Position numbers and translations under genes: made by a program
The notes under the pieces: generated by a model
Database searches by the model: none
What the model was told of the DNA's origin: nothing
Seen by the model: only the letters and a program-made list of their open reading frames with translations
From: Microbulbifer agarilyticus S89
GTDB taxonomy: Bacteria; Pseudomonadota; Gammaproteobacteria; Pseudomonadales; Cellvibrionaceae
Length of the DNA: 64,000 nt
Assembly (NCBI RefSeq): GCF_000220505.1
Contig: NZ_AFPJ01000004.1
Location: forward strand, 62,001-126,000
Direction of reading: 5' to 3'
In this document: piece by piece, positions 8,439 through 16,374 of the stretch
Numbering within the stretch: the stretch's first letter is position 1
Layout: each line of letters opens with the position of its first letter

Positions 8439-11177
8439 TTATGGCTTGTCCTGCACCGAGCGCAGCAGCTGTTCCGCCAGTGCAATCGCTTGCTGGCGAT
8501 CTTTCACATCGAGTTTCTGATAGAGGCTTCGGATGTGGGTCTTGATGGTGCTGGGCGCTACCTTGAAGTGCCGCGCGATACGCTCATTGGAAAGGCCTGA
8601 GTGGATGGCGTTCAGCACCTGCCACTCGCGCGGTGTAAGCGGTGAGTGGCGCAGGAAGTCGGGCACGGCATCGCTGGCGAGGATTTCGCGCACGATGGTT
8701 TCATCGAGTTCGATGCGGATGCCGCCGCCAAGCTCCGGCTGCTGTTGCGCGAGCTTGATGAGCTTCTGTGCCTTTTCGGTCTGGGCTTCGTTTAGCGCCT
8801 GCTCACCGGTGTCTTCCAGGGCGGCTTTCAGCAGCACAATCATCGGCTTGCCGATTTGCAGGAAGCTCGCATTCAGTTCGCTGTCGAGCATGATGGTGAG
8901 CGCGGCGCGCAGGTGTTCCAGTGCTTTTTCCCGGCGCTCGCGCAGCCAGGCAAGGTGGGCGGCAAGAACATGATTGCGCAGCTGGTCGGTGATTAAACCG
9001 CACTCTTCCGCAACCTGTTGCAGGCGGCCCAGCAGGCGGTTGGCATCGGAGTAGCGGTGCAGGGAAATCAGAGCGCGCACATGGTTGCGGCCATAACACT
9101 GTTCGAAATGGTTGCTGGGGCGGTCGGCAACCGGATCCGCCTGTTCCTGCCAGGTGGCGATCGCCTCGGTGTTTTCCAGTGCCTGCCACACGCGCATACG
9201 CGCCGCGTCGGCGTTGGCAACCCAGTCGCGGTGATACTGCTCGCCGGAGAGCAGGTGCTCGACACGCTCCATCCACTCCAGGCATTCGTCTTTGTCACCG
9301 CGCGCCAGGGCTACTTTCAGCAGCAGTGTGTACTCAGGCAGTAGCCAGCGCTCGCCGACTTTGCGGTTAATCTGCATACCGCGGCGGGCGGATTCAGCGG
9401 CGCCGTCCAGGTCGCCGGCCTCCCACTGCAGCTGGCCTTTCAAGCGGTAAATAAATTCGGAAATCGGCAGGCCGACCAGGTGGTGCTCTTCGATCAGACG
9501 CTGCGCGCGCGCCTGCAGCGCGGCGGCTTTCTTCAGCAGGCCGTTGGCAAAGGCGATTTCGGTTTGCTGGCACAGGGCCCAGGCCGCATTGGGAATATCC
9601 TGCTGGGCAAGGGTGGCCTTTTCCACGGCCTCCATGTGGTGCATGGCCTGGTCCAGCTCACCCAGGCAGAAGCTGGTTTCGCCGATGACCAGCTGGGCGG
9701 CAATGCGTTCGCTGACCTGGTCTTTGGGCAGCAGGTCCAGAGCCTCCTGCGCATACTCTTTGGCCTTGAGGATCTGTCCGCGGGACACCGACGCCTGTGC
9801 GCGCATCGCGGCAAAGGCACCTTCAAAGTCTTCCCATTGTTTGGGATCTTCACGCTGCAGCCAGCTCTCAGCGGCCGCCAGCAGCTTGTTGCAGCGCTCG
9901 TAATCGAAGCTGTCACGGGCGAGGCGTGCGGCCAGCAGGGTGAACGAGGCGTGGCGCTTGATCAGGTCTTCACCCAGCCAGTTGAGGCTGTCGTTGAGCA
10001 CTCGGAACTGGCCTTCGCGCAGGAACTGCTCGCCCTGCTCGGCGAGCAGGCGGTGTACCCGGTCGCGGTCTTCGGCCTTCAGCGCGTGGCGCAGGGCTTC
10101 CAACGGTTGCTGCAGTTCCTGCCAGGTATCACTGGCGGTCTGGTGCAACTGGGTAAGCTGGCTGCCGTCAGAGAGCTGGCGCTGCAGGAAGCGGGCGAAT
10201 ACCGGGTGGAAACGAAACCACTGGCGGCTGGAGTCCTGCGCCTGCAGGAACAGGCCGCGACTGGCAGCGGTTTCCAGCTGTTGCTGGCCGCCCGTCTGGC
10301 CACTAAGGCGCTCCGCCAGCAAGCCGTTGACGCGGGTGAGGATGGAGGTACGTGCCAGCAGCTGGCGCAACTCCGGCTCCAGGCGTTCCAGTACTTCTTC
10401 GGCCAGGTAGTCGAGGATATGGGCGTGGCCCTGTTCCAGTTCGCCCAGATAGCGGTCCACTTCTTCCTGGTCGCGCACGGACAGCGCGAACATTTGAATG
10501 GCCGGTGGCCAACCTTCAGAGAGCTGGTGCAGTTGGGCCACGCGGTCGCTGCCCAGGGTGAACGGCAAGCGGCGTGTGAGTAACTGGGTGGTTTCGTCGA
10601 TGGTAAGCGCCAGGTCTTCGGCCCCCAGCTCCAGTAGTCGGCCCTGCAGGCGCAGCGCGCCCAGGCCCAGCGGCGGCTGGCTGCGACTGGTGATGACGAT
10701 ACCGATACCCGCAGGCGCATGGCGCAGCAGGAAGCGGGTGGCATCGTGGACGATGGGGTTGTCGATCTGGTGGTAGTCGTCGAGCACGATGCGCAGCTCG
10801 CTGGGGAGCTGGCGCAGTTCCGCCAGCATCTGGCTGATCACCAGGGAGGGGTCCAGGTTGTGTTGCGCGGCAAGGATCTTGCTCGTTTCCGGCACGCCGT
10901 TGCCGGTGGCGCGGTGCACGCTCTCTACCAGATAGCGGCAGAACTGGCCGGGCTCGTTGTCGCCGCCGTCCAGGGAGTACCAGGCAACTGGATTGTCCTG
11001 TTCGAGTGCCCAGGAGGTGACCAGGGTGGTCTTGCCGTAACCGGCTGGGGCAGTGACCAGTAATAGTTGGTCACTCTGGCTCTGTTCCAGCAGCGACAGC
11101 AGCCGGGGCCTCTGCAGCGTGTGTTCTGGGCAGTCGGGTAGGCTGTACTTGGAGGCTAGGAGCATGGCATTGACCAA
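8439..11177 (-). CDS. malT: MalT, LuxR-family STAND activator of maltose genes
   Basis: The 912-residue protein matches E. coli MalT (901 residues) along its length. It has an N-terminal STAND NTPase with Walker A APAGYGKTT at 43-51 and Walker B-like RIVLDDYH near 130. A central TPR-like superhelix and a C-terminal LuxR helix-turn-helix follow, with LTPREWQVLNAIHSG and APSTIKTHIRSLYQKL. In known MalT, ATP and maltotriose drive oligomerisation and activation at repeated MalT boxes. The ATG at 11165 (residue 5, MLLASKYSLP) aligns better with the E. coli start than the one given, and neither has a clear ribosome binding site. The neighbouring alpha-glucosidase is the likely target, and a matching palindrome upstream suggests self-regulation. 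Confidence 0.95.
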   Translation of the reverse strand: MVNAMLLASKYSLPDCPEHTLQRPRLLSLLEQSQSDQLLLVTAPAGYGKTTLVTSWALEQDNPVAWYSLDGGDNEPGQFCRYLVESVHRATGNGVPETSKILAAQHNLDPSLVISQMLAELRQLPSELRIVLDDYHQIDNPIVHDATRFLLRHAPAGIGIVITSRSQPPLGLGALRLQGRLLELGAEDLALTIDETTQLLTRRLPFTLGSDRVAQLHQLSEGWPPAIQMFALSVRDQEEVDRYLGELEQGHAHILDYLAEEVLERLEPELRQLLARTSILTRVNGLLAERLSGQTGGQQQLETAASRGLFLQAQDSSRQWFRFHPVFARFLQRQLSDGSQLTQLHQTASDTWQELQQPLEALRHALKAEDRDRVHRLLAEQGEQFLREGQFRVLNDSLNWLGEDLIKRHASFTLLAARLARDSFDYERCNKLLAAAESWLQREDPKQWEDFEGAFAAMRAQASVSRGQILKAKEYAQEALDLLPKDQVSERIAAQLVIGETSFCLGELDQAMHHMEAVEKATLAQQDIPNAAWALCQQTEIAFANGLLKKAAALQARAQRLIEEHHLVGLPISEFIYRLKGQLQWEAGDLDGAAESARRGMQINRKVGERWLLPEYTLLLKVALARGDKDECLEWMERVEHLLSGEQYHRDWVANADAARMRVWQALENTEAIATWQEQADPVADRPSNHFEQCYGRNHVRALISLHRYSDANRLLGRLQQVAEECGLITDQLRNHVLAAHLAWLRERREKALEHLRAALTIMLDSELNASFLQIGKPMIVLLKAALEDTGEQALNEAQTEKAQKLIKLAQQQPELGGGIRIELDETIVREILASDAVPDFLRHSPLTPREWQVLNAIHSGLSNERIARHFKVAPSTIKTHIRSLYQKLDVKDRQQAIALAEQLLRSVQDKP

Positions 11178-11266
11178 TCAACGGGACATTGACCGGGGTT
11201 CCCACACACCACACCCCGGGAGGCACAATTGTACAGTCTTAGTGTGCCAGCCCGGAATTTCGTTCA

Positions 11267-11287
11267 CCTCCCCCCTGCAGGGGGAGG
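11267..11287. promoter_or_regulatory. MalT-box-like palindrome upstream of malT
   Basis: CCTCCCCCC, TGCAG and GGGGAGG form a near-perfect dyad, with GATGAG following directly on the plus strand. It repeats the arrangement at 8113-8137 and lies about 100 bases before malT. GGGGAGGATGAG resembles the E. coli MalT box GGGGA(T/G)GAGG. Confidence 0.5.
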
Positions 11288-11356
11288 ATGAGCGCATGGG
11301 GTGGCAGCGCCAGAGCGTGTTCTGTTGGGGTGCTCTGGCAGCGGGTATCTGCCGGG

Positions 11357-11384
11357 CAAAGAAAAGCCGGCGCAGGGCCGGCTT
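11357..11384 (-). terminator. Terminator-like hairpin, minus direction, upstream of malT
   Basis: AAGCCGGC (11364-11371) and GCCGGCTT (11377-11384) form an 8-bp stem, followed on the minus strand by TTTTCTTTG. No minus-strand gene ends here. It could be an attenuator in a long malT leader or the end of a small RNA. Confidence 0.5.
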
Positions 11385-11731
11385 GAAGCAAAGATACGAT
11401 GAGAGAGTCCTATCGCCATGCGTTGACATGCAAACGCGATTTGGGGAACTGTATCCTTTGACGGTGCCCTGGCGTTTCAGTTCCCTTTTATTTTCTCTTC
11501 ACGCCAAGTTTTGTGAAATTGCGTGTAAAAACGCCGATCAGGGCACAATTCTGGCGCGAATCTTCCCATTGTGACCGTCCAGTGGTAGTTTTTTCTGTTT
11601 GTGGTTGTTGCGCCACCGTTCGTTAGGAAAAGAGTGGCGTAAAAACAAACAGCACTCAGGATGCGCGGGCAACCCCGCAGAAGTATTCGTATCCAATAAA
11701 AACAAAACCAGAATAATCACGGGGAGCGAAT

Positions 11732-12622
11732 ATGGCCGATCTAGTAATCCTTACGGCACCCGGTATGGGGGCGGTAAACGAAGACTTCGCCGAGCCACTG
11801 TTCCAGGCGCTCGAGGCGGCACTGGGCGACGACTGGACCCGGATTCATACCGAGACCATCCTGTGCGACGCGCACTTGCAGCCCAATGTCGAGCGCGTGT
11901 TCGATGCCATGCAAAAGCGCGATATGGACTACCTGCGCGCGCGCAAGTTTATGCTGGCCGGCCTGGCCGAAGCCTCTGCCCAGTTGGCAGACATACACCA
12001 GCGTGGCGGCAACTACGACAAGAGCCAGCAGGCGATCTACCAGACCTTTGAGCGCGCCGCCAAAGCTACCAGCGATAACACCCCGGTTATCCTGCTCACC
12101 CACTCCATTGGTTGCAGCAACCTGTCCAACTACCTGTGGGACGCCCAGCGGCCCACTATCAGTCACGGTATCTGGCGCGACGGCGGCCCCAAGGGTGTGC
12201 ACAAAGGGTCTGCCAAAGACCTGTTCCTGCGTGGCAAGACGCTCACGCACTGGTACACCCTGGGCGCCAGCAACCCCTTGTGGACCGCCGGCATGGCCCG
12301 CGACCAGATCCAGGCCGTCACCTCGGAGACCCGCGGCTACAACTTCCGCTGGAAAAACTTCTACCACCCGGACGACTTGTTCGGCTGGCCCCTCAAACCC
12401 CTCAGCCCCTCTTATAACCAGGCCGTTTACCGCGACTTTGAAACCCGCCCGCTGTCCGACTGGACCGCTGCCAGCTGGGGGCCACAACTGGTGTCCCATG
12501 ACGGCTACTGGGAGAGCCAGTTGGTACACAAGAATCTGGTCGAAGATGTGAGAGAGGTATTGAAGAAGTCCTCAACACGCCGCCCGAGCCCGCTAAAAAG
12601 AACATCGGAAGCGGTGATTTAG
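11732..12622 (+). CDS. Putative alpha/beta-hydrolase-like protein
   Basis: The 296-residue protein is cytoplasmic by appearance, with no signal peptide. It begins with a hydrophobic strand LVILTAPGMG, and near residue 130 has PVILLTHSIGCSNLSNYLW. The T-H-S-I-G element looks like the nucleophile elbow (GxSxG type) of serine hydrolases, with Ser following His. The region around FYHPDDLFGWPL and the late SHDGYW could supply the Asp and His of a triad. I do not recognise the exact family, so substrate and pathway are unknown. The start has GGGGAGC seven bases upstream. It stands alone between two long intergenic regions. Confidence 0.6.
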   Translation: MADLVILTAPGMGAVNEDFAEPLFQALEAALGDDWTRIHTETILCDAHLQPNVERVFDAMQKRDMDYLRARKFMLAGLAEASAQLADIHQRGGNYDKSQQAIYQTFERAAKATSDNTPVILLTHSIGCSNLSNYLWDAQRPTISHGIWRDGGPKGVHKGSAKDLFLRGKTLTHWYTLGASNPLWTAGMARDQIQAVTSETRGYNFRWKNFYHPDDLFGWPLKPLSPSYNQAVYRDFETRPLSDWTAASWGPQLVSHDGYWESQLVHKNLVEDVREVLKKSSTRRPSPLKRTSEAVI

Positions 12623-12659
12623 CCGCAAACGCCTGAATCGAAGGCGCCGGTAGCGGGTG

Positions 12660-12739
12660 CTCCCTCGCAAGACCTTCCGCGAGAGGGACCTCGCGGAAGA
12701 GCCCCCATGGATGGGTTCACGGCGTGTCTTGCGAGGGAG
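12660..12739. repeat. Compound palindromic element
   Basis: An outer stem of 14 bp (12660-12673 CTCCCTCGCAAGAC with 12726-12739 GTCTTGCGAGGGAG) encloses two inner hairpins. These are CTTCCGCGAG/CTCGCGGAAG (12674-12683 with 12690-12699) and CCCAT/ATGGG (about 12704-12715). The fold is a three-way junction like REP/BIME or small MITE elements. It lies between two plus-strand genes; no second copy is seen in this window. Confidence 0.7.
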
Positions 12740-12789
12740 GACCGGCTGCCGGTGCTGCCACCGGTGTAGAACCAGAGTCCCAACCTACC

Positions 12790-12819
12790 TTAGCCGGACG
12801 AGACCGCGGGCGTTATACT
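12790..12819 (+). promoter_or_regulatory. Candidate sigma-70 promoter for the MBL-fold gene
   Basis: A good -10 element TATACT is at 12814-12819, 28 bases before the start codon. The matching -35 (TTAGCC, 12790-12795) is weak. Confidence 0.35.
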
Positions 12820-12847
12820 CGCCACCGAAGATAAAACAGGTACCCCC

Positions 12848-13498
12848 ATGGCTCTGCAATTTCACTCGGTCCCCGTCACCCCGTTTCAGCAAAACTGTAC
12901 CCTGCTGTGGTGCGACCAAAGCAAGCGCGCCGCCGTGGTTGACCCGGGTGGTGACATTGACCGCATCCTCGCCGCCGTCGAAGAGCGTGGCCTCAAACTG
13001 GAAAAAATCCTCCTGACCCACGGCCACCTCGATCACGTCGGCGGCACCGCGCCATTGTCGCGTCAGCTCGAACTCCCCGTTGAAGGCCCTCAGGAAGCCG
13101 ACCAGTTCTGGATCGAAAAAATTGTCGCCCAGGCCCAGGCCTATGGCTTCCCGCCGGTAGAAACCTTTACCCCGGATCGCTGGCTCAAGGATGGTGACAC
13201 CGTCACCGTTGCCGACGAAGTGCTCGAAGTCGTGCACTGCCCCGGACACACCCCTGGGCACGTCATTTTCTTCCACCGCGACAGCGGCCTCGCCCTGGTG
13301 GGCGACGTCCTCTTCGCCGGTTCCATCGGCCGCACCGACTTCCCCATGAGCAACCATCAGGACCTGATCGACTCCATCACCAAAAAGCTCTGGCCCCTGG
13401 GCGATGCGGTGAAGTTCATCCCCGGCCACGGTCCCATGTCCACATTTGGTCAGGAGCGCCAGACCAACCCATTTGTCGCCGACAAACGGTTCGGCTGA
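12848..13498 (+). CDS. MBL-fold metallo-hydrolase (YcbL-like, glyoxalase II-related)
   Basis: The 216-residue protein has the full metallo-beta-lactamase metal site: THGHLDHVGG with H58, H60, D62 and H63, then HCPGHTPGH around 130-140, the bridging Asp in GDVLFAGSIGRTD, and the final His in PGHGP. Length and the ending FGQERQTNPF match the YcbL group, which hydrolyses glutathione thioesters such as S-lactoylglutathione and may act in methylglyoxal detoxification. It lacks the C-terminal helical domain of classical glyoxalase II. The ATG start follows a plausible promoter. Confidence 0.92.
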   Translation: MALQFHSVPVTPFQQNCTLLWCDQSKRAAVVDPGGDIDRILAAVEERGLKLEKILLTHGHLDHVGGTAPLSRQLELPVEGPQEADQFWIEKIVAQAQAYGFPPVETFTPDRWLKDGDTVTVADEVLEVVHCPGHTPGHVIFFHRDSGLALVGDVLFAGSIGRTDFPMSNHQDLIDSITKKLWPLGDAVKFIPGHGPMSTFGQERQTNPFVADKRFG

Positions 13499-13543
13499 TT
13501 CAGCACCGGTTCACCGAGCGCGGTTTTGAATGGCCAGGTATTA

Positions 13544-14152
13544 ATGGCGGAACCCCTTATGACCACCCCAATAAAAAGCTGGAAGCTGATCGCCCTGATT
13601 GCCTTGCCCGCATGGATTCTGCTCGGCAGTGGCTGCGCGGTAATCTCTGAAAGTGAGTGCCAGGCTGGGCTCTGGTACGAGCGCGGCCTCGAGGATGGCG
13701 CGCGTGGTAGAAGTCAGGCAACCGTGTACAAAATTGCGCAGAAGTGCCATGAGTACGGAGTGCGCACCGATACCAATGCCTGGATGCAAGGCCATGAAGC
13801 GGGGGTGGAGCAATACTGCACGCCGGAAAACGGCTTTGTGGTGGGGCGTCGCGGACGCGATTATGAAGGCGTGTGCACCGGCCCCACTGCTGACCTGTTC
13901 CTCGTCAACTACGAGCGTGGCCTCGCGGTGTATCAGGCGGAGCAACAGTACAATGCGCTGGTTGACCGCTACGAAGATGCCGAACGAGAGATATATCGTA
14001 TCGAAGAGGCCCTGGAAAAGGCTGAGACCAAAGAAGAGGCCCGCGCCCTGCGTAGCCAGCGCCGCAGCCTGCGGCGGGAGATGCGCCACCTGGAAGGTGA
14101 GATGATGCGCTTTGGCGGCTTTGGTGCTTTCAATCCGCTGCTGTTTTACTGA
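13544..14152 (+). CDS. DUF2799 lipoprotein
   Basis: A signal peptide with lipobox LGSGC (Cys31 from this start) shows a lipoprotein. The mature part has the Cys-rich DUF2799 pattern: ECQAGLWYERGLEDGARG, a second Cys near QKCHEYG, EQYCTPENGF, and EGVCTG. A charged coiled-coil (about residues 130-190) and a Phe/Gly-rich end follow. The function of DUF2799 is unknown, and the paired cysteines probably form disulfides in the periplasm. The ATG at 13544 has AGG close upstream. Starts at 13526 or 13559 are also possible without changing the lipobox. Confidence 0.8.
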   Translation: MAEPLMTTPIKSWKLIALIALPAWILLGSGCAVISESECQAGLWYERGLEDGARGRSQATVYKIAQKCHEYGVRTDTNAWMQGHEAGVEQYCTPENGFVVGRRGRDYEGVCTGPTADLFLVNYERGLAVYQAEQQYNALVDRYEDAEREIYRIEEALEKAETKEEARALRSQRRSLRREMRHLEGEMMRFGGFGAFNPLLFY

Positions 14153-14193
14153 TATTTCTCACGCTAATTGAAGAAATATCGAGAGGTGATGAT

Positions 14194-14625
14194 ATGGCGA
14201 TCTGGCACGGCGACATTGACCTGGATGCTGCAAACCAATCCATGGCAAACAGTATGCCGACCTACCTGGGAATGCAGCTCACCGAGCTCGGCGATGACTT
14301 TATTGTGGGCACCATGCCCGTCGACGAGCGCACCCGCCAGCCGTTCGGTATCCTGCACGGCGGCGCCAGCGTCGCCCTGGCGGAAACGCTCGGTTCCATG
14401 GCCGCAAACATGGTGGTGGATACCGAGAAATTTTACTGTGTTGGCCAGGAGATCAATGCCAATCACCTGCGCCCTGTGGCCGACGGCGAGGTAACCGGCA
14501 AGGCAACCGCAGTGCACATTGGCCGCACCAGCCAGGTGTGGGAAATCCGCATTCACGACGCACGCGGTAAGCTCAATTGTATTTCCCGCATCACCATGGC
14601 CGTGGTGCCGATTCCGGCGCGCTAA
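14194..14625 (+). CDS. Hotdog-fold acyl-CoA thioesterase (PaaI/MenI-like)
   Basis: The 143-residue protein has the signature FGILHGGASVALAETLGS (51-68), where Glu64 is the expected catalytic base of the YdiI/MenI/EntH thioesterase group. The C-terminal half with NHLRPVADGEVTGKATAVH and VWEIRIHD fits the hotdog sheet. Family members hydrolyse aryl- or acyl-CoA thioesters, for example in menaquinone synthesis or as proofreading enzymes. The substrate here is not shown by context. GAGGTGATG precedes the ATG. Confidence 0.9.
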   Translation: MAIWHGDIDLDAANQSMANSMPTYLGMQLTELGDDFIVGTMPVDERTRQPFGILHGGASVALAETLGSMAANMVVDTEKFYCVGQEINANHLRPVADGEVTGKATAVHIGRTSQVWEIRIHDARGKLNCISRITMAVVPIPAR

Positions 14626-14662
14626 TTTTTCTGTTCCAAATTTTCTAATTTAAGTAAATCGT

Positions 14663-15367
14663 GTGACCGGGGACCTGTTTACCTTCGAGGATATTTCCTA
14701 CCGCCTTTCACGTTCGCCACGGCGCAAGCGGTTGGGGTTAGTGGTGACGGAGAAAGGTGCGGAAGTGCGGATTCCGCAGCGCTGTGCCGAGCGCCATGGC
14801 CACCAGTTCCTGCGCGACAATATTGCCTGGGTGCGCGACCAGTTGCGTGGCCTCGCACATCGCCAGGCGCAGGTTCCTGAACATCACTTCGCGTTCGGAG
14901 CGAAGTTTCCCTGGCTGGGTAAAACCCTGGAGCTGGACCGCGCGGCCTGTGCCGCCGATGCCGGCATACGCGATGGCTACATCCAGCTGTATAGCCGCAT
15001 CAAACAGCCCGATGAGGGGCAGCTCCAGTCCGCGTTGCAGAAGCTGTATCAGCGCGAGGCGCTGGCGCTATTAACCGGCAAGTCGCAGCAGTTTGCCGGC
15101 TTGCTCGGGCTGCAATTCTCGTCGGTAAAAGTGCGGCGCACACGCAGTAAGTGGGGACACTGCACCATCCGCGGTGAGCTTCAGTACAACTGGTTGGTGT
15201 GCCTGGCGCCGGAGCCCGTGGTGGACTACCTGGTGATCCACGAGGTCTGTCATTTGCGGCATCACAATCACGGGCGCGAATTCTGGGCTTTGGTGGCCAG
15301 CCTATGTCCTGACTACAAACAGCTGCGACGCTGGCTCAAGGAAAATGGGCATCGCTTGCAGCTCTAA
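14663..15367 (+). CDS. YgjP-type metallopeptidase-like protein (DUF45)
   Basis: The 234-residue protein has the DUF45 layout. An N-terminal beta-rich part begins YRLSRSPRRKRLGLVV, followed by the conserved RTRSKWGHC and a zinc-protease helix VIHEVCHLRHHNHGREFW. His193, Glu194 and His197 form HExxH, and His203 is the likely third ligand. YgjP relatives are minigluzincin-like, with poorly known substrates. The start is GTG at 14663. It lies 37 bases after the thioesterase gene and may be cotranscribed with it. Confidence 0.88.
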   Translation: MTGDLFTFEDISYRLSRSPRRKRLGLVVTEKGAEVRIPQRCAERHGHQFLRDNIAWVRDQLRGLAHRQAQVPEHHFAFGAKFPWLGKTLELDRAACAADAGIRDGYIQLYSRIKQPDEGQLQSALQKLYQREALALLTGKSQQFAGLLGLQFSSVKVRRTRSKWGHCTIRGELQYNWLVCLAPEPVVDYLVIHEVCHLRHHNHGREFWALVASLCPDYKQLRRWLKENGHRLQL

Positions 15368-15477
15368 GTGCTTTCCATAGTGGGGCTTTCGCACAAGAAT
15401 CGCATCCCAGCGCAAGTTTCTACTTATCCACCCCATTCTGGCGTAAACTGCCAGCATCATTTTTAAGGCTAGCCGGT

Positions 15478-15846
15478 ATGGAATTGGAACCTCTCGGAGA
15501 CGACTTTGAGGAAAACTGCGCCCGCTTTTTGCCGGAAGCGGTAGAGCAGGGCTGCGTATGGGCACTGGAAGGTGAAGAGGGCTTTGCCCTGTGTGAATCG
15601 GAGCGTCGTGCCGATACCGACGTCATGCCGTTCTGGTCGCAGCGGGAATATGCCGAGGCGCATGTCGCCGATGACTGGTCCAGCTACCAAGTTGTCCCGA
15701 TCGATCTCGAAGAGTTTATGGATGACTGGCTGGAAGGCATGCACCAGGATGTGCTGCTGGTAGGTATCAACTGGAACGACGATATGGAAGGGGAAGAGAT
15801 CGAACCCCTCGACCTGCTCGAACAGCTGGAACAGGAGCTGCAATAG
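15478..15846 (+). CDS. DUF2750 family protein
   Basis: This 122-residue acidic protein fits DUF2750. It has FLPEAVEQGCVWAL near the N-terminus, the central VMPFWSQREYAEAHV, and a C-terminal part with PIDLEEFMDDWL and VGINWN. It is cytoplasmic and of unknown function. Confidence 0.8.
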   Translation: MELEPLGDDFEENCARFLPEAVEQGCVWALEGEEGFALCESERRADTDVMPFWSQREYAEAHVADDWSSYQVVPIDLEEFMDDWLEGMHQDVLLVGINWNDDMEGEEIEPLDLLEQLEQELQ

Positions 15847-15945
15847 CGTCTCTTCCTGGCCGAAAAACAAACAAGAATAAGCCGGCGACAATGGTCCCTT
15901 GAGACGCCTGGACGCCGGAAACAAATCGCCCGAGGGAGGTCTTAG

Positions 15946-16332
15946 GTGAGTCAGTTTTCTGGGGTACAAAGTGTTATCTACGGCGTTACCGACCTGCAGG
16001 AAGCCAAGGCCTGGTATACCACCCTGCTTGAAACCGAGCCGTATTTTGATGCGGAATGCTACGTGGGTTTCAATGTCGGTGGCTTTGAGCTGGGGCTCGA
16101 CCCCAGCGCGCGCAATGTGATCAGCCGCGCGGATGGCGTAGTGGCCTACTGGGGTGTCACGGACATCGCGGCACAGGTTGAGCGCATGAGCGAGCTGGGC
16201 GCCCGCCTGCATGGGGAAATTGTTGATGTTGGTGAGGGTATCCTGATGGCCAGCTTCCTCGACCCGTTCGGCAATGTATTTGGCCTGATCCAGAACCCCT
16301 ACTTCAAGCAGTCCCCGGAAACTGCCAACTGA
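15946..16332 (+). CDS. VOC-superfamily (glyoxalase/bleomycin resistance-like) protein
   Basis: The 128-residue protein has a vicinal-oxygen-chelate layout. VIYGVTDLQEAKAWYTTLL opens the first beta-alpha-beta unit, GGFELGLDP follows, and the second unit ends in FLDPFGNVFGLIQNP. Its length suits a two-module chain that dimerises. The usual metal residues are incomplete, so it may be a binding protein instead of an enzyme. The start is GTG with GGGAGG upstream. It is 42 bases before the SDR gene and may share its mRNA. Confidence 0.85.
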   Translation: MSQFSGVQSVIYGVTDLQEAKAWYTTLLETEPYFDAECYVGFNVGGFELGLDPSARNVISRADGVVAYWGVTDIAAQVERMSELGARLHGEIVDVGEGILMASFLDPFGNVFGLIQNPYFKQSPETAN

Positions 16333-16374
16333 GCCCAGCCAACTGAGACAGAGCGCACTATTGGAGCAGTACAC

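Larger units (their letters stand above)
11178..11731. other. Divergent intergenic region between malT and the next gene
   Basis: The 554-base gap contains the malT-proximal palindrome (11267-11287), a minus-oriented terminator hairpin (11357-11384), and the leader of the plus-strand gene at 11732. The stretch 11450-11720 is less GC-rich and is probably promoter DNA. No gene is supported. Confidence 0.6.

Noticed and set aside
9480..10583. 367-residue open frame antisense to malT
   Set aside because: Low-complexity Gln/Ala/Val-rich translation without motifs, fully inside malT.
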